A DNA stretch of 64,000 nucleotides from Drosophila persimilis. Taxonomy: Eukaryota > Arthropoda > Insecta > Diptera > Drosophilidae. The position numbers were made by a program, and so were the translations under genes. How positions within the stretch are numbered: the stretch's first letter is position 1; each line of letters begins with the position of its first letter. Shown piece after piece: positions 1 through 12,380 of this stretch. Location of the stretch: the NCBI RefSeq assembly GCF_003286085.1, contig NW_020825350.1, positions 1,116,001 through 1,180,000 on the forward strand. Reading direction: 5' to 3'. The notes beneath the pieces are model-generated. The model did no database searches. It was not told the DNA's origin and saw only the letters and a list, made by a program, of their open reading frames with translations.

Positions 1-1040
1 ATGATATTCGTAACAACAGCAGACACAGCAGCGGAAGCAAGGGAGTTGGGAGTGTATGTCCAATACTTATAAACATAAAAACTGATAACGAAATCAAAAC
101 GTCGAGCCAAACGATTTGGAAATACTTCGACAGCAACAACGAAGCATCGACGGAAGCAACAACAATAGGCCTACCGAACAACAATGGACGTCGTCCGGCC
201 ATAACAGCAATGTAACGGCCATACAACATTATTATCATCGCAAATGGCAAGTTAGACAAACACATTGAGTGCCCATTTATGGCCCTACCCAAGCCCAGGC
301 CCAGGCCTAGGCCCCGACCCGAATCAGGCCCGAACCCAACTCAAGTCTGGACTAGATGAGGGCAAGACGAGTCCAGAACGAATGACTGGACATGAGGCAG
401 AAGGCAGGAGGCAGGATGCAGGAGGAAGAACAGAAGCGGCAGGAGGTTGGGACGTAGCTGGAGAAGATGGTTATGGGTCTAGGCACATAATGACCAAGCT
501 AAACAGCAAATGAACTTTTAAACGTATTGAATTGACGTTGGGCAGGACCAAGAACGAGGCGTCAAAAGAGCCGCGGGCATCCACACAAAAAGGAGAGGGG
601 AACGAAGCTTCCCTTAAAAGAAGGGGTGCGGGAGCATCATTAATGGCAGGCCTAGACTGCCCGACACAGTGTCTACTCTCTAAATATGAAGGCACACGAG
701 TGATGGCTGCTATGCAATACTCGACCAAAGGAGCAGACCAAAATAGAATAGAACAAAAAGATAAATGAACAAACATTCATAAGAAATAAGTCTGAGGAAA
801 GAAATAAAAATCGTCTGAGGGAAAACCAATTGGAGTTGAGAAGAGCGAGTCCCTTATCTAATTGAATTGAGAAGCCTCTTCGTATCGCATTTCAAGATGG
901 CAGAATCTGGAAGTAATACCTAGAATTTCGACATGACTCTTCAGAGTATGCCGGGCCGTGCTCTAATTATATTCCACGGTAAACGTGCGAAACTGTGAGC
1001 TGTGAGTCTCCAAGCCGTCACATCGAAAATTGAGTCAAAA
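1..1040. other. Unannotated non-coding stretch
   Basis: No gene recognised. Short open frames on both strands near 265-776 have low-complexity translations, no domain and no splice signals, so I read them as chance. Confidence 0.5.
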
Positions 1041-2155
1041 ACGAGGGGGAACGTTGTGAGTTGCTGCGGACACCGCAACTCTACAGTTATACCCGATACT
1101 AAGTCAGTATGGCTCTCCTCCGGCAGACGCCGCTAATATTAAACGACACGACAAAGAGTGCGTGCGAGAGAGACAGAAAATCAGTCTGAGCGTGACGTCG
1201 GGCGCTGCGTAGCCAATGCAAATTGATTTGTTCCTTTTGGCTATAAAAATGATCTGATCTGATCCAGATTCAGAAACCTGATAGATATGATCATTATTTA
1301 TGATTCTGCGTTTTTAGTTTTCTCGTATCTTCAAAATTGTGGATGCCACAGATTTCCGTCCTTTGGTGGGGCGGAAGGGGGTATGGCGAAATTTTGAGAT
1401 ATACGTTTTATAGTGAGATCTAACAGGAGTGCGGATACCAAATTTGGTTACTCTAGCGTGAATAGTCTCTGAGATTTGTGAATATCCCCAGATTTGCATC
1501 CTTTGCGGGGGCGGAAGGGGGTGTGGCGAAATTTTGAAATAAACTCGTCTCGGTCCGATATATTAGGAGTGTGGATACCAAATTTGGTTGCTCTAGCTTT
1601 TATAGTCTCTGAGATCTAGGCGCTAATGTTTTACTCTAAGCACAGCCGCCTATGCTACGTGTGTGTTAGAGAGAGACAGGGCGAGAAAAAATGAAATTGT
1701 TTTCTTGATGCTGGCTATAATAATAATACGATCCAATTCAGATTCCGCAGTCTAAAAGATATTGTCATTCTCTACGATTCTGCGTTTTTGACTTTCTCGT
1801 ATCTTTAAAATTGTGGATGCCACAGATTTTCGCCCTTTGTGGGGGCGGAAGTGGGCAGGGCAAAGTTTTGAAATATTTTTGTAGCAGTGACATATCACAG
1901 AAGTCTGGATCCAAAACATTGTTGCTCTAGCTCTTATAGTCTTTGAGCATTAGGCGCTGAAGGGGACGGACAGACGGACAGACGGACGGACGGACAGACG
2001 AACAGACAGACATGGCTCAATCGTCTCGGCTATTGATGCTGATCAAGAATATATGTACTTTATGGGGTCGGAAACGATTCCTTCTGGACGTTACACACAT
2101 CCACTTTTACCACAAATCTAATATACCCCAATACTCATTTTGAGTATCGGGTATA
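1041..2155 (-). mobile_element. DINE-1/INE-1-like Helitron-derived repeat, full-length copy (copy A)
   Basis: A non-coding repeat of about 1.1 kb. One end is ACGAGGGGGAACGTTGTGAG followed by a hairpin with 7-bp arms (GAGTTGC / GCAACTC). The other end is GAGTATCGGGTATA. Read on the minus strand it starts TATACCCGATACTC, then carries the GTCCAGAAGGAATCG and TTCTTGATCAGCATCAATAG blocks and the GTCCGTCTGTC tract typical of INE-1. Inside are three diverged copies of a block beginning near 1300, 1480 and 1780 with the shared phrase ATTGTGGATGCCACAGATTT. It encodes nothing and would have been moved by a Helitron/Helentron helicase. Same family: 30916-31201, 32154-33042, 37905-37996, 38393-39006, 57960-58194, 61362-61884, 63415-63690. 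Confidence 0.75.
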
Positions 2156-4273
2156 AATAGTGCGAGACCCAACATAGAGGGCCACTTGATGCCATCATAT
2201 CATGCACTGGCAAATCACGGCTTTGGGCCAGTACGTAACTGCACCCCGGCATTGAAATCGGCGAGGACAAAGGCAGTTTTGGCAATTTATTATGGTCACG
2301 ATCGTTCGTCACCTCGTTCCGTTTATAGTCGGACAAAAAAGAAGCACATCGCACCCCTCGAAAGCCTCGATGGGTGGACATGGACGTGACTGGGCAAAGC
2401 ATTTGGGCTCTCGAGCTGCCAGTTGATTTAAACGATCCGGCATGCAGATGAGTTTTTGATTTTCTATTTTCCAGTTTTGTGTTTGTTTTGCTTGCTTTTG
2501 GCTGCTGGTTCAGCTTATAGTCGTGTTTATATATTTTTTTATTATTTTTTGTTTTTTACGAGTTCACAAACTGACGAACGACAAGTGAAACAACAGGAAA
2601 ATAGTGAACGAGACGCGGCGCGGCAATAACAACCAGAGAAAGACAGACAGATAGACTGGAGGGGAAAGGAGAGGAGAGGACAGCCCCTCTTGTCTGTTGA
2701 TGGTGCTCCCGGCTCCTGCCACGCATAATTTAACATTTCAGGAAGGCAACAACCACCCCTGTGGTGGGGGAGCAGCAGCACCCTCCCATGGCTGGAAGCA
2801 AATTTCGTCCTGGCCCTGTTTGTGTTTACAGTTCGTCTTAAGCTGCGACAAGATGCCGCCATATATTTGTCACATGGACGCCATTTTTACATTCAACTGA
2901 AGTGGGGATGGCCGGAGGGGTGGCAAGGAGTGGTGCTGGATGGAGGAGCAGTGACAACAATCGACGTGTGGATATCAGCCACCAGAGAAGCACATGAGGC
3001 AACAGACGCGCGGAGATGTGCGAGCGGAAGCGGCAACGGGAGCGGGAGCGGGAGCTTGTGCAAATAACCTTAAGCCGGAAACTCGTCAAGTGACTTTGCT
3101 GATACTGATGGGACGGACTGTCTAACAGCCCAAGCCCAAGCCCAAGCGCAAGCCGAAGCTAAAGCTTAAGCCCAGGCCATCCGCATCCACATCCACATCC
3201 ACATCCACATCCAACCCTCGTGAAAAGCTACGTTGATGATGTATCCAAAGTATTTGCATTTTGTATCACTTAAGCAGCAGCTTTTCCATTGTTGCCGCCA
3301 GTGGTCACAGGAGACATTTATAGCCAAACACACTCAACCCCAGACCGACCCCCCACTCAGGGGCAGATAAACTTGTCCTTGGCTTTGCACTAACCCCCAT
3401 GTACAGCCCTTGCGTACAGGCTTCTACGCCTGTCCTGCTGTTGCGTGCCTTACTCGTATCTGCGACTCAAATGTTAAGTAATGGAATTATTTGTATGCTC
3501 TCAAGTGCACCAGTAGGACGGTCCATCTGACTCCAAGCTGTACCCCACCAGATCCTTGGCACCTCTTGCAGCCGTCTCCCGTGCCCCACTCATTTGACAA
3601 TCAAATTCGGCTTGGCAGCAAATTTTGTACATCGCAGGACGAGGTGCGTGTTATTGCCAGGACAAATATTGTGTTAAGTAGGCCAGCACATATGTACATG
3701 CACATACACACACACAGATGAATACCAGCCAAGGCAGTCGAGGCAGCCAAAGCAAGGGGGCAAAGTTTGCGAGAATTTGTGTTTGCTTTTGCTGTTGGTG
3801 TATTTTTCTTGGCTACGGCTGCGGCTTCAGCTTTACGACTTGACTTTGACTGACTTTCTGGTGGTCAGCTTTGGACTGCTCCATGGGCTCTGCTCTCGCC
3901 GCGTCTCTTCACGATCCAGATCCTCTCTTGCTTGATTTTCGTTTTTGATTTGCTCTTCGTGACCTTCTGCTTGCTTTCAAGAGGCTTTCCGTTCTTTTAT
4001 AGTTTGTTGTTGCTGCTGCTGTTAATAGTTTGCCACAATTGCTGTTTTATCACGCCAAATTTCCTTATTTTTGTACATGTGCATACCATTTATTAATTCC
4101 CTATAGTTTCCCCATTCTCTCTCTTGTTTTATACTGCCTCCATCCCAGCACTTTTCGATCATAATTATTTTAGTTTAAACTTTCCTTGTGCTCCTCCCTC
4201 CAGGCGCCACACTGGCGTTACCAAAACCAGACGTTTTCAACGCAGAGAAGCATATTTTGACCTAAAAATATAT
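2156..4273. other. Unannotated non-coding stretch with simple repeats
   Basis: No gene recognised. It holds a degenerate CCCAAG-type tract at about 3127-3176 and a clean (CATCCA)n tract at 3184-3219. The DNA ends in ATAT at 4270-4273, immediately before the errantivirus 5' LTR. Confidence 0.5.
3184..3219. repeat. (CATCCA)n microsatellite
   Basis: About six tandem copies of a 6-bp unit, preceded by a looser CCCAAG-type array from about 3127. Confidence 0.8.
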
Positions 4274-4939
4274 AGTGACACATCTATAGTCCATGCTCCG
4301 CATACCCTTGTCGATGTCTATTACCCTGCACCCACAATACTATAAACAATCCGACACCTTCAGCTTCGAACCCCCATAAACAATCTCACGCTCGAAGTGG
4401 ACCACGCGTAGCCGATAGCAGGCAATGTAAACAAACACCCTAAGCTAGAAGTTGAACATAAAACAATTGATGCCGCACTAGAATCCAGCCGCACTAGAAT
4501 CACGCCACTCTTCAGAGATCAATTACGAATCGATTCTCAAGAACCACGCCATCGTAGCTGACCAATCAGAGGCCCTATTCTCAGCCACCCCCAAGTAATG
4601 CAACACCGATCATACGCAGCGGAAGCCTTTCATCAAAAGCCGCCTTTCCCACATATCGATCGAGTCACGTACTCCATCTCCGAAGCCGAAGTCGAAGCCA
4701 ACGCCTCCGAATCCAAATCCGAATCCCAAACCGAGCATCATAATATAAATAGTCTACATCTAAGAAGGCAAGTCAGTTCTGTTCAAGACAAACGTCAATC
4801 GCGACACCGTCGGAGATATCACCCAAGTTAATTCCATTCAAGACATCGGACCTCAGTCATCGTCGGGGAACTAACTAACCATTGTACGCTAAGTTTAAGT
4901 GAAAGAATAAAACCTTTTTTAAAACTTAAAACTTAAAAC
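4274..4939 (+). repeat. 5' LTR of the errantivirus (666 bp)
   Basis: Begins AGTGACACATCTATAG and ends in repeated AAAACTT just before the primer site. It contains CATAATATAAATAG (a TATA-like box) near 4738-4751 and an AATAAA signal near 4905. The last 200 bp align closely with the 3' LTR, but some 400 bp after the first 45 bases have no counterpart there. Confidence 0.85.
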
Positions 4940-4957
4940 TGGCGCAGTCGGTAGGAT
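4940..4957 (+). other. Primer binding site (tRNA-Ser type)
   Basis: TGGCGCAGTCGGTAGGAT follows the 5' LTR directly. This is the minus-strand primer site typical of 17.6/297-group elements. Confidence 0.85.
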
Positions 4958-5140
4958 CTCAGTTAAAAGTGAATCCTTTTTTTAAGACGATCAATTGGCG
5001 TAGTGACAGTTACAGTGCGTAATAACCTACAGTGATCAGAGAAAAAGTAACGCTAATACTAAAGAGATCCGCCAAAGTAGATTACACGATTCAAACTCAA
5101 TTAATATTAGAAAAAAATAAATAAATAAAAAGAAATCAAC

Positions 5141-5980
5141 ATGCCGCTAACAGAAACACACCTGAACCAAGCCTTGAAGTCAATCAGGCAAATTCCACCA
5201 TACGACGGATGCCAAGAACGTCTAAGTTCGTTCATAAGCAGGATTGAGTACATCTCCGAATTGTACCCAACCGAAGACATCCGGCAACAAAGCATCATGT
5301 ACGGAGCCACTGAGGGTCAACTGTGCGGACGAGCACAACTTTTATCACAAAGCCTTCAACCCAACACCTGGAGCGATCTAAAGAAAGCCCTAATCAGCAA
5401 ATTCAACAACCACACTCCATACGAGACGCTGCTACAACAATTACACGACACCAAATTCAATGGGAGTATTCGTAAGTTCATAGAGGAACTAGAAATTAAG
5501 TCCAATGTTATAATAAGCAAACTAAATCTGGAGACTAGCGCAGAAAATAAGACAATCTTTAAAGACGCTCTGGCAAATGCCACCAGACATACAATAGAAT
5601 ATGCTCTACCCAATAAACTGTTAATCATTTTAGCAAAGAAAGACATTTCTACTATGGCTAAACTAGAAAAATCAGCTCAAGAGTTAGGAATCTACGAAAC
5701 AATCAAAACCCAAGTACTTCCAGAAATAATCATGGATCGAATCGAAATAATTCAGGAAAAAATGCCGTAAATAATAAAGGATTATTTAACGAATTTAGAA
5801 ATTCCTTAAACCAGGGCAGAGTACAGAATCCCACTAACTATTAAATCAATCAGACTCAGGCAGGTAGCAGTGCACCGAATCAGCCAGTCAAACGATCAAG
5901 GGAAAGTCAAAGTGGCCAAATGAAAATGGATGTACATTTTCAGCAGAGTGCCTCGGAAGAAATCGAGGAAGACCATATAT
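5141..5980 (+). pseudogene. gag: Errantivirus gag, frameshifted
   Basis: Structural polyprotein of the errantivirus, which would assemble the particle. The first 209 codons (5141-5770) are open and match the Gag style of the 17.6/297 group: no zinc knuckle, a helical centre and many charged residues. The frame then closes at TAA (5768-5770). A different frame carries the remaining Gag-like, Asn/Gln-rich tail to about 5980, with one further stop inside it. The break is therefore a frameshift near 5760 plus a nonsense change. The ATG at 5141 follows an A-rich leader about 200 bp after the primer site, the expected position. Confidence 0.8.
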
Positions 5981-6715
5981 AGAAATAATAGTAAATAATA
6001 AAAAATTAAGAGGTATCGCGGACTCGGGATCGTCAATAAATATAATAAAAGAAAACTATACAGATTCCAAAGTCGATAGCGACCACCTCACCGTCCATAC
6101 CATCAATGGACCCGTCCGTCTGACTCAGTGCATTACACGTAATGCAACCAAAAATTGTCCGAAACAACAAAAATTGTATATTCATAATTTTTCTGAAAAT
6201 TATGACATACTCTTAGGCAGAGAATATTTGATGGCCAGCAAAGCCGTCATCGATTACCGAAATGAAACGGTAACGTTAGAAGAAAGGTCATATCCAATCA
6301 TCTAAAGTGGAGAAGCCATTGCCGACGGCAAGACCGCACACAAAGGTGATAAGCCATCTTCAAAGGAAGATATAACTACACCTAAGTGCCTTGACCCATC
6401 TCCTGAAGGAGAGCAATCCTTCGCTTCCGCTTTAGAGAATGAATTAAGGGAATGTAACCAGCTAAGGTTGGAACATTTAAATGACGAAGAAAAGGAGAAA
6501 CTAAAGAAAGTTCTCTATGGATTTAAGTAGATTATAGAGGTCTAAACGAGGTGACAATCAAGGATAAATTTCCTACACCCAGAATGGACGAAATACTAGA
6601 TAAACTAGGTAGGTGCCAATATTTCACAACAATCGATTTAGCTAAAGGATTCCATCAAATTCCTATGGAACCAAGCTCAATCCCAAAAACAGATTTTAAA
6701 TTAAATTAAAATTAA
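5981..6715 (+). pseudogene. pol: Errantivirus pol 5' part: protease and truncated reverse transcriptase
   Basis: A retropepsin-like segment with an active-site DSGS is seen near 6013-6035, and its conserved LLGREY block near 6210-6230. Its frame closes around 6305. From about 6430 reverse transcriptase sequence follows, but the finger region is cut: one side ends near 6530 and the text resumes with an RGLNE-type block. The LAKGFHQIP block is at about 6638-6670. Near 6700 the sequence jumps straight to the connection/RNase H region, so the palm with the YxDD catalytic pair is absent. Polymerase activity is not possible from this copy. Confidence 0.8.
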
Positions 6716-7464
6716 AGAAACGAGCAGTCATAGACCCAACCGAGGAAAAATACGTCGAGGCCTTCGAAAAGTTGAAAGTACTTATCACCTCAGACCCCAT
6801 TCTCGCATTCCCAGATTTCAACAAAATGTTCACGGTAACAACCGATGCAAGTAACATTGCATTAGGAGCAGTGTTGTCGCAAGACCACAAACCAATTTGC
6901 TATGCAAGTAGAACCTTAAACGAACATGAAATCAATTATTCAGCAATAGAAAAGGAATTACTAGCTATAGTTTGGGCAACTAAGTATTTCAGATCATACC
7001 TGTTTGGTAGAACGTTTGAGATATTAAGTGATCACAAACCCTTGATTTGGTTGAATAACCTCAAGGAACCAAATGTGAAGCTACAACGATGGAAGATCAA
7101 ATTAAATGAATTTGACTTCAAAATAAAATATTTACCAGGAAAGGAGAACCATGTAGCCGATGCGCTATCAAGAGTAAAGATTAACGAAAACCTACTCGGG
7201 GAAACCATTAATAGTGATTGTGCAACGGTCCATAGCGCGCAAGAAGATAATACAAATTATATTCCACTTACAGAGCGACCAATCAATTACTATAATAGGC
7301 AAATAGAACTGATTAAAGGTAATGAGGATAAGGTAGAAACATCCCACTATTTCCACAAGATACTGATAAAAATCACATACATATACGGAAATGACAGAGT
7401 CATTAGCAAAAGATATAATAAAGGAATATGTGTGTACCAAAAAGAGTGCACTATATTTCCATAA
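6716..7464 (+). pseudogene. pol: Errantivirus pol: connection and RNase H region
   Basis: An open stretch of about 230 codons from 6772 with TTDAS (first catalytic Asp, near 6840), SDHKPL and the YLPGKEN-VADALSR block that ends the gypsy RNase H region near 7175. This domain removes the RNA of the RNA-DNA hybrid. The frame closes at 7464, and about 100 bp of out-of-frame sequence separates it from the integrase. Confidence 0.85.
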
Positions 7465-7565
7465 TGAAGTAGAGATAATCAGTCCAAATTTACTTCACTA
7501 AACTGATTAAATCCAGTACCAAACTCATAGATATTCCGAACTACTCCGAAATCAAAGAACAAATA

Positions 7566-8522
7566 TTGAAGAGTCATAAAGAGCTACTTCACCCAGGTAT
7601 CGAAAAGACCACTAATTGGTTTAAAGGAAAATTCTACTACCCCGATTATCAAAAATTAATCCAAAATATTATCAATGAATGTCCTACGTGCAACGTTGCT
7701 AAAACAGAGCATCGTAACACCAATCTAACCTTCGAAATCACCCCTGAAATACAAAATATCAGAGAAAAGTATGCCATGGATTTCTATTTGGTAGGCAATC
7801 AACAATTCCTATCATGCATTGATGTATATTCTAAATTCGCTACCCTTGTAGAAGTTAAGAGTCGTGACTGGTTAGAAACAAAGAGAGCCATCATAAAAGT
7901 CTTTAACGAAATGGGCAAGCCACAGGGAATTAAAGCCGACAAAGATTCAGCCTTTATGTGCGCAGGCTTGCAATGGCAAGCATGGTTGAAAGCGGAAAAT
8001 GTGAAAATCGAAATCACTACCAGTAAAAACGGAGTTTCTGATGTAGAACGGCTACATAAAACGATCAATGAAAAATTAAGAATTATCTCAAGCGAGGATA
8101 ACATAGAAAACAAGCTCACAAAATTCGAGTTAATTCTATACACTTATAACCATAAAACGGTTCATAATACTACAAAAAGATCCCCAGCTGATATCTTCCT
8201 GTACGCCGGACTACCAGATTATAACACCCAACTGAATAAAGTTAGGAAGATCAATCATTTGAATAACGATAGAATCGACTTTGAAGTAGACACACGCTAC
8301 AAGAATGCAGCCCTAGTTAAAACAAAAACAACCAACCCGTTCAAAAGAACAGGGAAAATTAGGCAGGTAGTCGAAAAGCACTTTGAAGCGAAAAATAGAG
8401 GGAGGAAAATCACCCACTATAAAACGAAATTCAAAAGAAAGAAAAAATCAAATAAAAGTAAATACGATAATTGCAGAGTACCCGAAGAGAGTACTGGGAA
8501 TCCGGAGCTACAACATGATTAA
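7566..8522 (+). pseudogene. pol: Errantivirus pol: integrase
   Basis: Joins the DNA copy to the host chromosome. An HHCC zinc-binding N-terminus is visible (H...H near 7575-7595, CPTC near 7681). The catalytic triad is present: Asp at 7779, Asp at 7938 and Glu at 8046, giving 35 residues between the last two (DD35E). A lysine-rich C-terminus follows. The 318 codons are open, so the integrase is the best preserved part of the element, but it has no intact link to the upstream pol. The end overlaps the env start at 8515, as is usual in errantiviruses. Confidence 0.85.
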
Positions 8523-9889
8523 GATTATAATCTTACTAATGTTCGCCGTCCTACAGTCTACCGGACAGAATATAGAGATAGATCCCATAAACTCAAGGAA
8601 TGGATATCTCATATTCAAAACAAATACCATTAACATACCCATTAATTATGAATACCATTATCTAACAATTAATAAAACAAGAACAGATGAAACATATCAG
8701 AGTTTACTAGAACAGGCAACCCAATTTAATAACGAAATCCAAGTTCAATATTTAGTCGAGAAATTGCAACGTGAATTCAACGGCATAAAAATAGCCAAAA
8801 GAAACAAAAGAGGCCTTATAAATGCAGTAGGCACAATATATAAATATCTAAGTATTTGGAACGTTAGATCAAGATGATAAAGTCGAATTAGAAGGGAAAA
8901 TAGACAATCTGGCTAGCCACAGTGTTCAAGCTAACGAATTAAACTTAGTAATTCAAGCAGTAAATTCTGGCATAGAAGTTGTCAATAAATTAAACAAGGA
9001 TAATGATAGAAATAAGCAACTAGAAATATTAATATTTAACCTTCAACATTTTACTGAGTACATAGAGGATATTGAATTAGGCATGCAGCTAACAAGATTA
9101 GGGATCTTTAATCCAAAATTATTGAGGCAGGATTACCTGAAACACATCGATTCAGAGAAATTATTAAATATCAAAACATCTACCTGGTTGAAATCAGACA
9201 CTAACGAAATACTAATAATTTCCAACATCCCACGAGAGATCAGAAATATTCCTATATTTAAAATTGTCCCATATCCAGATGAAGATAATAACATTCTCAC
9301 TGACCTAACGCAAAACAATTATTACGTTCTAGAAAACGACGTACATATATGAGAAAGAATCAAAACGAAAAATAAATGACGAATGTATATTAGGAATAGT
9401 CAAACAAATGTCAACAAAATGTCCATACACCAAAGCACACCAAAACTTTCAAATAAGTTTCATAGAACCCAATATATTGTTAACCTGGAAATTACCAAAA
9501 ACCATATTAAACCAAGAAATAAACCTAAACCAAGAAATAAAAGTAGAAGGTAACGCATTAATAAAAATACATAATTGCAGTGTACAGTTAAATGAACTCT
9601 TAATATCCAACTCAATACCAGAATTTGCACAAAGCATATATGTACATACATCAACAATAACGTAACAAAAATTTAACCAATGTCTTATTTGCAAACCAAA
9701 GAAATCGTAATAGAAAATACGCGATTAAATAATGTATTACATGTAAGCTTAATACTACTATTTTTCATAATCATAATATGATTAAGCTACAAATTGTTTA
9801 ATCTAAGCAAAAGCAATAAGCCTAAAACCGACCGGCACATGGAAACATCCTTAGACGAAGACGAGAATCCCCAGCAGGCACAGTTTTAG
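8515..9889 (+). pseudogene. env: Errantivirus env, frameshifted
   Basis: Envelope glycoprotein related to the baculovirus F type. It starts at ATG 8515, inside the last codons of pol, with a hydrophobic signal-like stretch ending near 8570. A basic RNKRG-type cleavage site is at about 8795-8812, followed by a glycine-rich hydrophobic fusion-peptide-like segment. A frameshift at about 8850 closes the first frame (8877). The following 450 bases encode a heptad-rich region in another frame, then further shifts near 9350-9410 and a stop at 9661. A hydrophobic membrane segment lies at about 9733-9783, interrupted by TGA, then a short charged tail ends at 9889. At least three breaks; not functional. 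Confidence 0.8.
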
Positions 9890-9941
9890 ACGCACCTGAA
9901 CTATATCCAAGGTTAATCGCCTGAGGACAGGCTTAAATCTA

Positions 9942-9951
9942 ACAATGGGGG
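9942..9951 (+). other. Polypurine tract of the errantivirus
   Basis: ACAATGGGGG(A)G lies directly before the AGTGACA start of the 3' LTR, the expected plus-strand primer position. Confidence 0.75.
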
Positions 9952-10212
9952 AGTGACATATCTATAGTCCATGCTCCGCATACCCTTGTCTATCCCTATC
10001 CAAGCATCATAATATAAATAGTCTGCATCTAAGAAGGCAGGTCAGTTCTGTTCAAGACAAACGTCAATCGCGACACAGTCGGAGAATTCACCCAAGTTAA
10101 TTCCATTCAAGACATCGGACCTCAGTCATCGTCGGGGAACTAACTAACCATTGTACGCTAAGTTTAAAGGAAAAAAAAGAATAAAACCTTTTTTAAAACT
10201 TAAACTCAAGTG
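9952..10212 (+). repeat. 3' LTR of the errantivirus, internally deleted (~260 bp)
   Basis: Starts AGTGACATATCTATAG like the 5' LTR, then jumps after about 45 bases to the CATCATAATATAAATAG segment and follows the 5' LTR to the AATAAAACC end. About 400 bp of the 5' LTR is missing. The exact right edge is uncertain, because the last bases before 10217 do not match the 5' LTR end. Confidence 0.8.
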
Positions 10213-10216
10213 TCGC

Positions 10217-11384
10217 ATATTTTACTATATACATATGTATGTCCGATCCTAATATTATTTTCAGTGTATTCTGAGCTGTGCTTCTTTACGATAAACCATT
10301 AGTCCACTGCCTGTCCCATTGCTGTGTAGGTGTTAGTGAGAGAGTTCGTAGGGGAGCGACGACTGGCTCAGAGAAGATCAAAAGTTGAGGGTGTGTGTGT
10401 GGGTGGGAAAAAGAGAGAGCGACATGGTATTTGCGTTTCAGACAAAATGCTTTGACAATACTCAGAGAGTAGTGCCGTATTACCTGGTCAAAATGAATAT
10501 TGGTAATATTCCTTGAAGGAAATCATTATTGGGATACGATCAAAAATGTTGTGCTGCCTGATTGTGTGAGTTTATTAAAGCTTTTTGTTATCGAATTTGA
10601 GTATTTGGTTCTTCCTAGCTGTGTCCAATAAATTAAATTTTCTAAGACTTAATTAATGTAAATTTTGTACTGTGCGACATTTAAAAACAGTTATGATGGG
10701 AACGGAGTAAAGTTGTCGGAGACCATGCCAAATATTATCCTTAATCTGCGCAAGGTAAAGGAAAGGGAAGCTAAAAGCAATCGCGAAATTATTGGCTATT
10801 TGCAAAAATAAGCAAGCAACTGTTCCAAATTAAAAAAAAAAAAACCAGTTCACAGAATATAACAAAAAATACGTTCTCTTAAGATCACCCCTCGTCGCAT
10901 ACAGAAGATATTAGGTTCCGACGAACTAATTAGAAACGAAAAAATGGACCAGTAGTCCTAGGACTATACCTGGCATTCGATGCATTTTTTGCGCCGTTTT
11001 GCCCCTCTTTTTCCTTCTTTTCTTACCGTGTAGTTGGCCTAAATATCAGATCGGAATTTGAATAGAAACACGACGCACACGATACTTTCTTGATCAGGAT
11101 TTTCATCTCTCCATCTGTTTTTTTCCTTTCGTCTCTAAGATATTGCTGCTCTGCAAGTGCGGATCTGTAAGCACACTTTGTACTGAAATATGGCACACAC
11201 ATATGTACGTATTTATGTACTTATATATATAGAAAGGACGGGGTAATGGACGGGTGGAGAGGAGCAGAGTCGGATCGGGAGCAATAGGACGAAAAGGAAC
11301 GGGGCACAGATGGTGATGAGGGTACAGAAATTCTCAATTAATCACAATTAAAAGCTGGTCTGAAAATTCTTTTTGCTCCATTTA
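10217..11384. other. Unannotated non-coding stretch
   Basis: Flank of the errantivirus. I see no gene or recognised repeat. Confidence 0.45.
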
Positions 11385-11431
11385 ATATATATATATATAT
11401 ATATACGAGTATATATATATATATATATATA
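11385..11431. repeat. (AT)n microsatellite
   Basis: Two runs of TA dinucleotides separated by CGAG. Confidence 0.9.
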
Positions 11432-12380
11432 CTTTACCAATATATACAATATATTTATTCCATTTTTCCTGCTATTTCCGCCCCTCACACAACTTTCTCA
11501 GCCACGACTCTTTAGCCCGCGTCATCCGCATTTAATTATGGAAATATTGATTTGCTTAGCACTTCAGGCGGGGGACACGGGCACGGGCACTCCACTACAC
11601 CCTTCCCGTCGCTATGCCATCGCTTTCTACTGTTATGTTGTTAACTGGAGGACGGGACGCGCGCCAACTGCCGGCCATTCCAAGGCGTTACGAGTCAGCG
11701 AAAATGTTCATGTTTAGTTTTTTCGCCATTGCGCCATTAATTTTCAATTAACACTATGCCAGGAGCAGACGCCGACGACAACGAAAGCGTCGTCGACGGC
11801 GATGATGGTGGTGTTGGTGGATTGGTGGATTGGGGGGGAGCCCATGGAGATGGGCTGGGCGATGGCGATGGCGATGACAATGCCCGCCCCTCGTTACAGT
11901 GTAAATGTCATGCAAAGCTACAAAAGAGTTTGAGTAGGTGTGCGTGCTACCCTGTAAGCCATTGGAAACAGTGAGGTGTACTCAGATTGATTAAAGAATA
12001 AATAAAGTTGAATGAAGTTGAAAGAAGTTGAACAGTTAAATATGCATGCTTAGGGTGTTTGCTTATGTTTAAACGTAATTGGCAATATTAAATGTGTTCG
12101 AATGGAATCTGGAAAGTTTATCTGCTGAAATATGATTCTTCAGAAAAAATGTATCCCTTAAACTTGTATTTTTCTAGACCAGTTTACCCTCGCGATATGA
12201 GGAATCTATAGCATACTTTTTGGGCGCACCAGCACCACCCACCGAAACGTTTAAAGTACTCAAAGGTATCCACTAATGGTGCCCTGAATTGCCTTCACTT
12301 TACTTGTTATTAATCGCACCGCCAGTATCCTCATTTGCACCCAACTTAACCTCACATAACCACACCCGAACACCCAACGC

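Larger units (their letters stand above)
4274..10216 (+). mobile_element. Errantivirus (17.6/297-group Ty3/gypsy LTR element), defective provirus
   Basis: A complete-looking but inactivated insect endogenous retrovirus with the order LTR-PBS-gag-pol-env-PPT-LTR. Both LTRs start AGTGACA, the primer site matches the tRNA-Ser type used by 17.6 and 297, and a purine tract precedes the 3' LTR. Gag, protease, a reverse transcriptase remnant, RNase H, integrase and env can all be recognised, but frameshifts, stops and at least two internal deletions break them. The left flank is ATAT; ATAT also occurs at 10217-10220, which fits the TATA-type target preference of this group, although about 10 unexplained bases lie between it and the last clear LTR match. 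The element lacks the reverse transcriptase core and cannot be autonomous. Confidence 0.9.
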
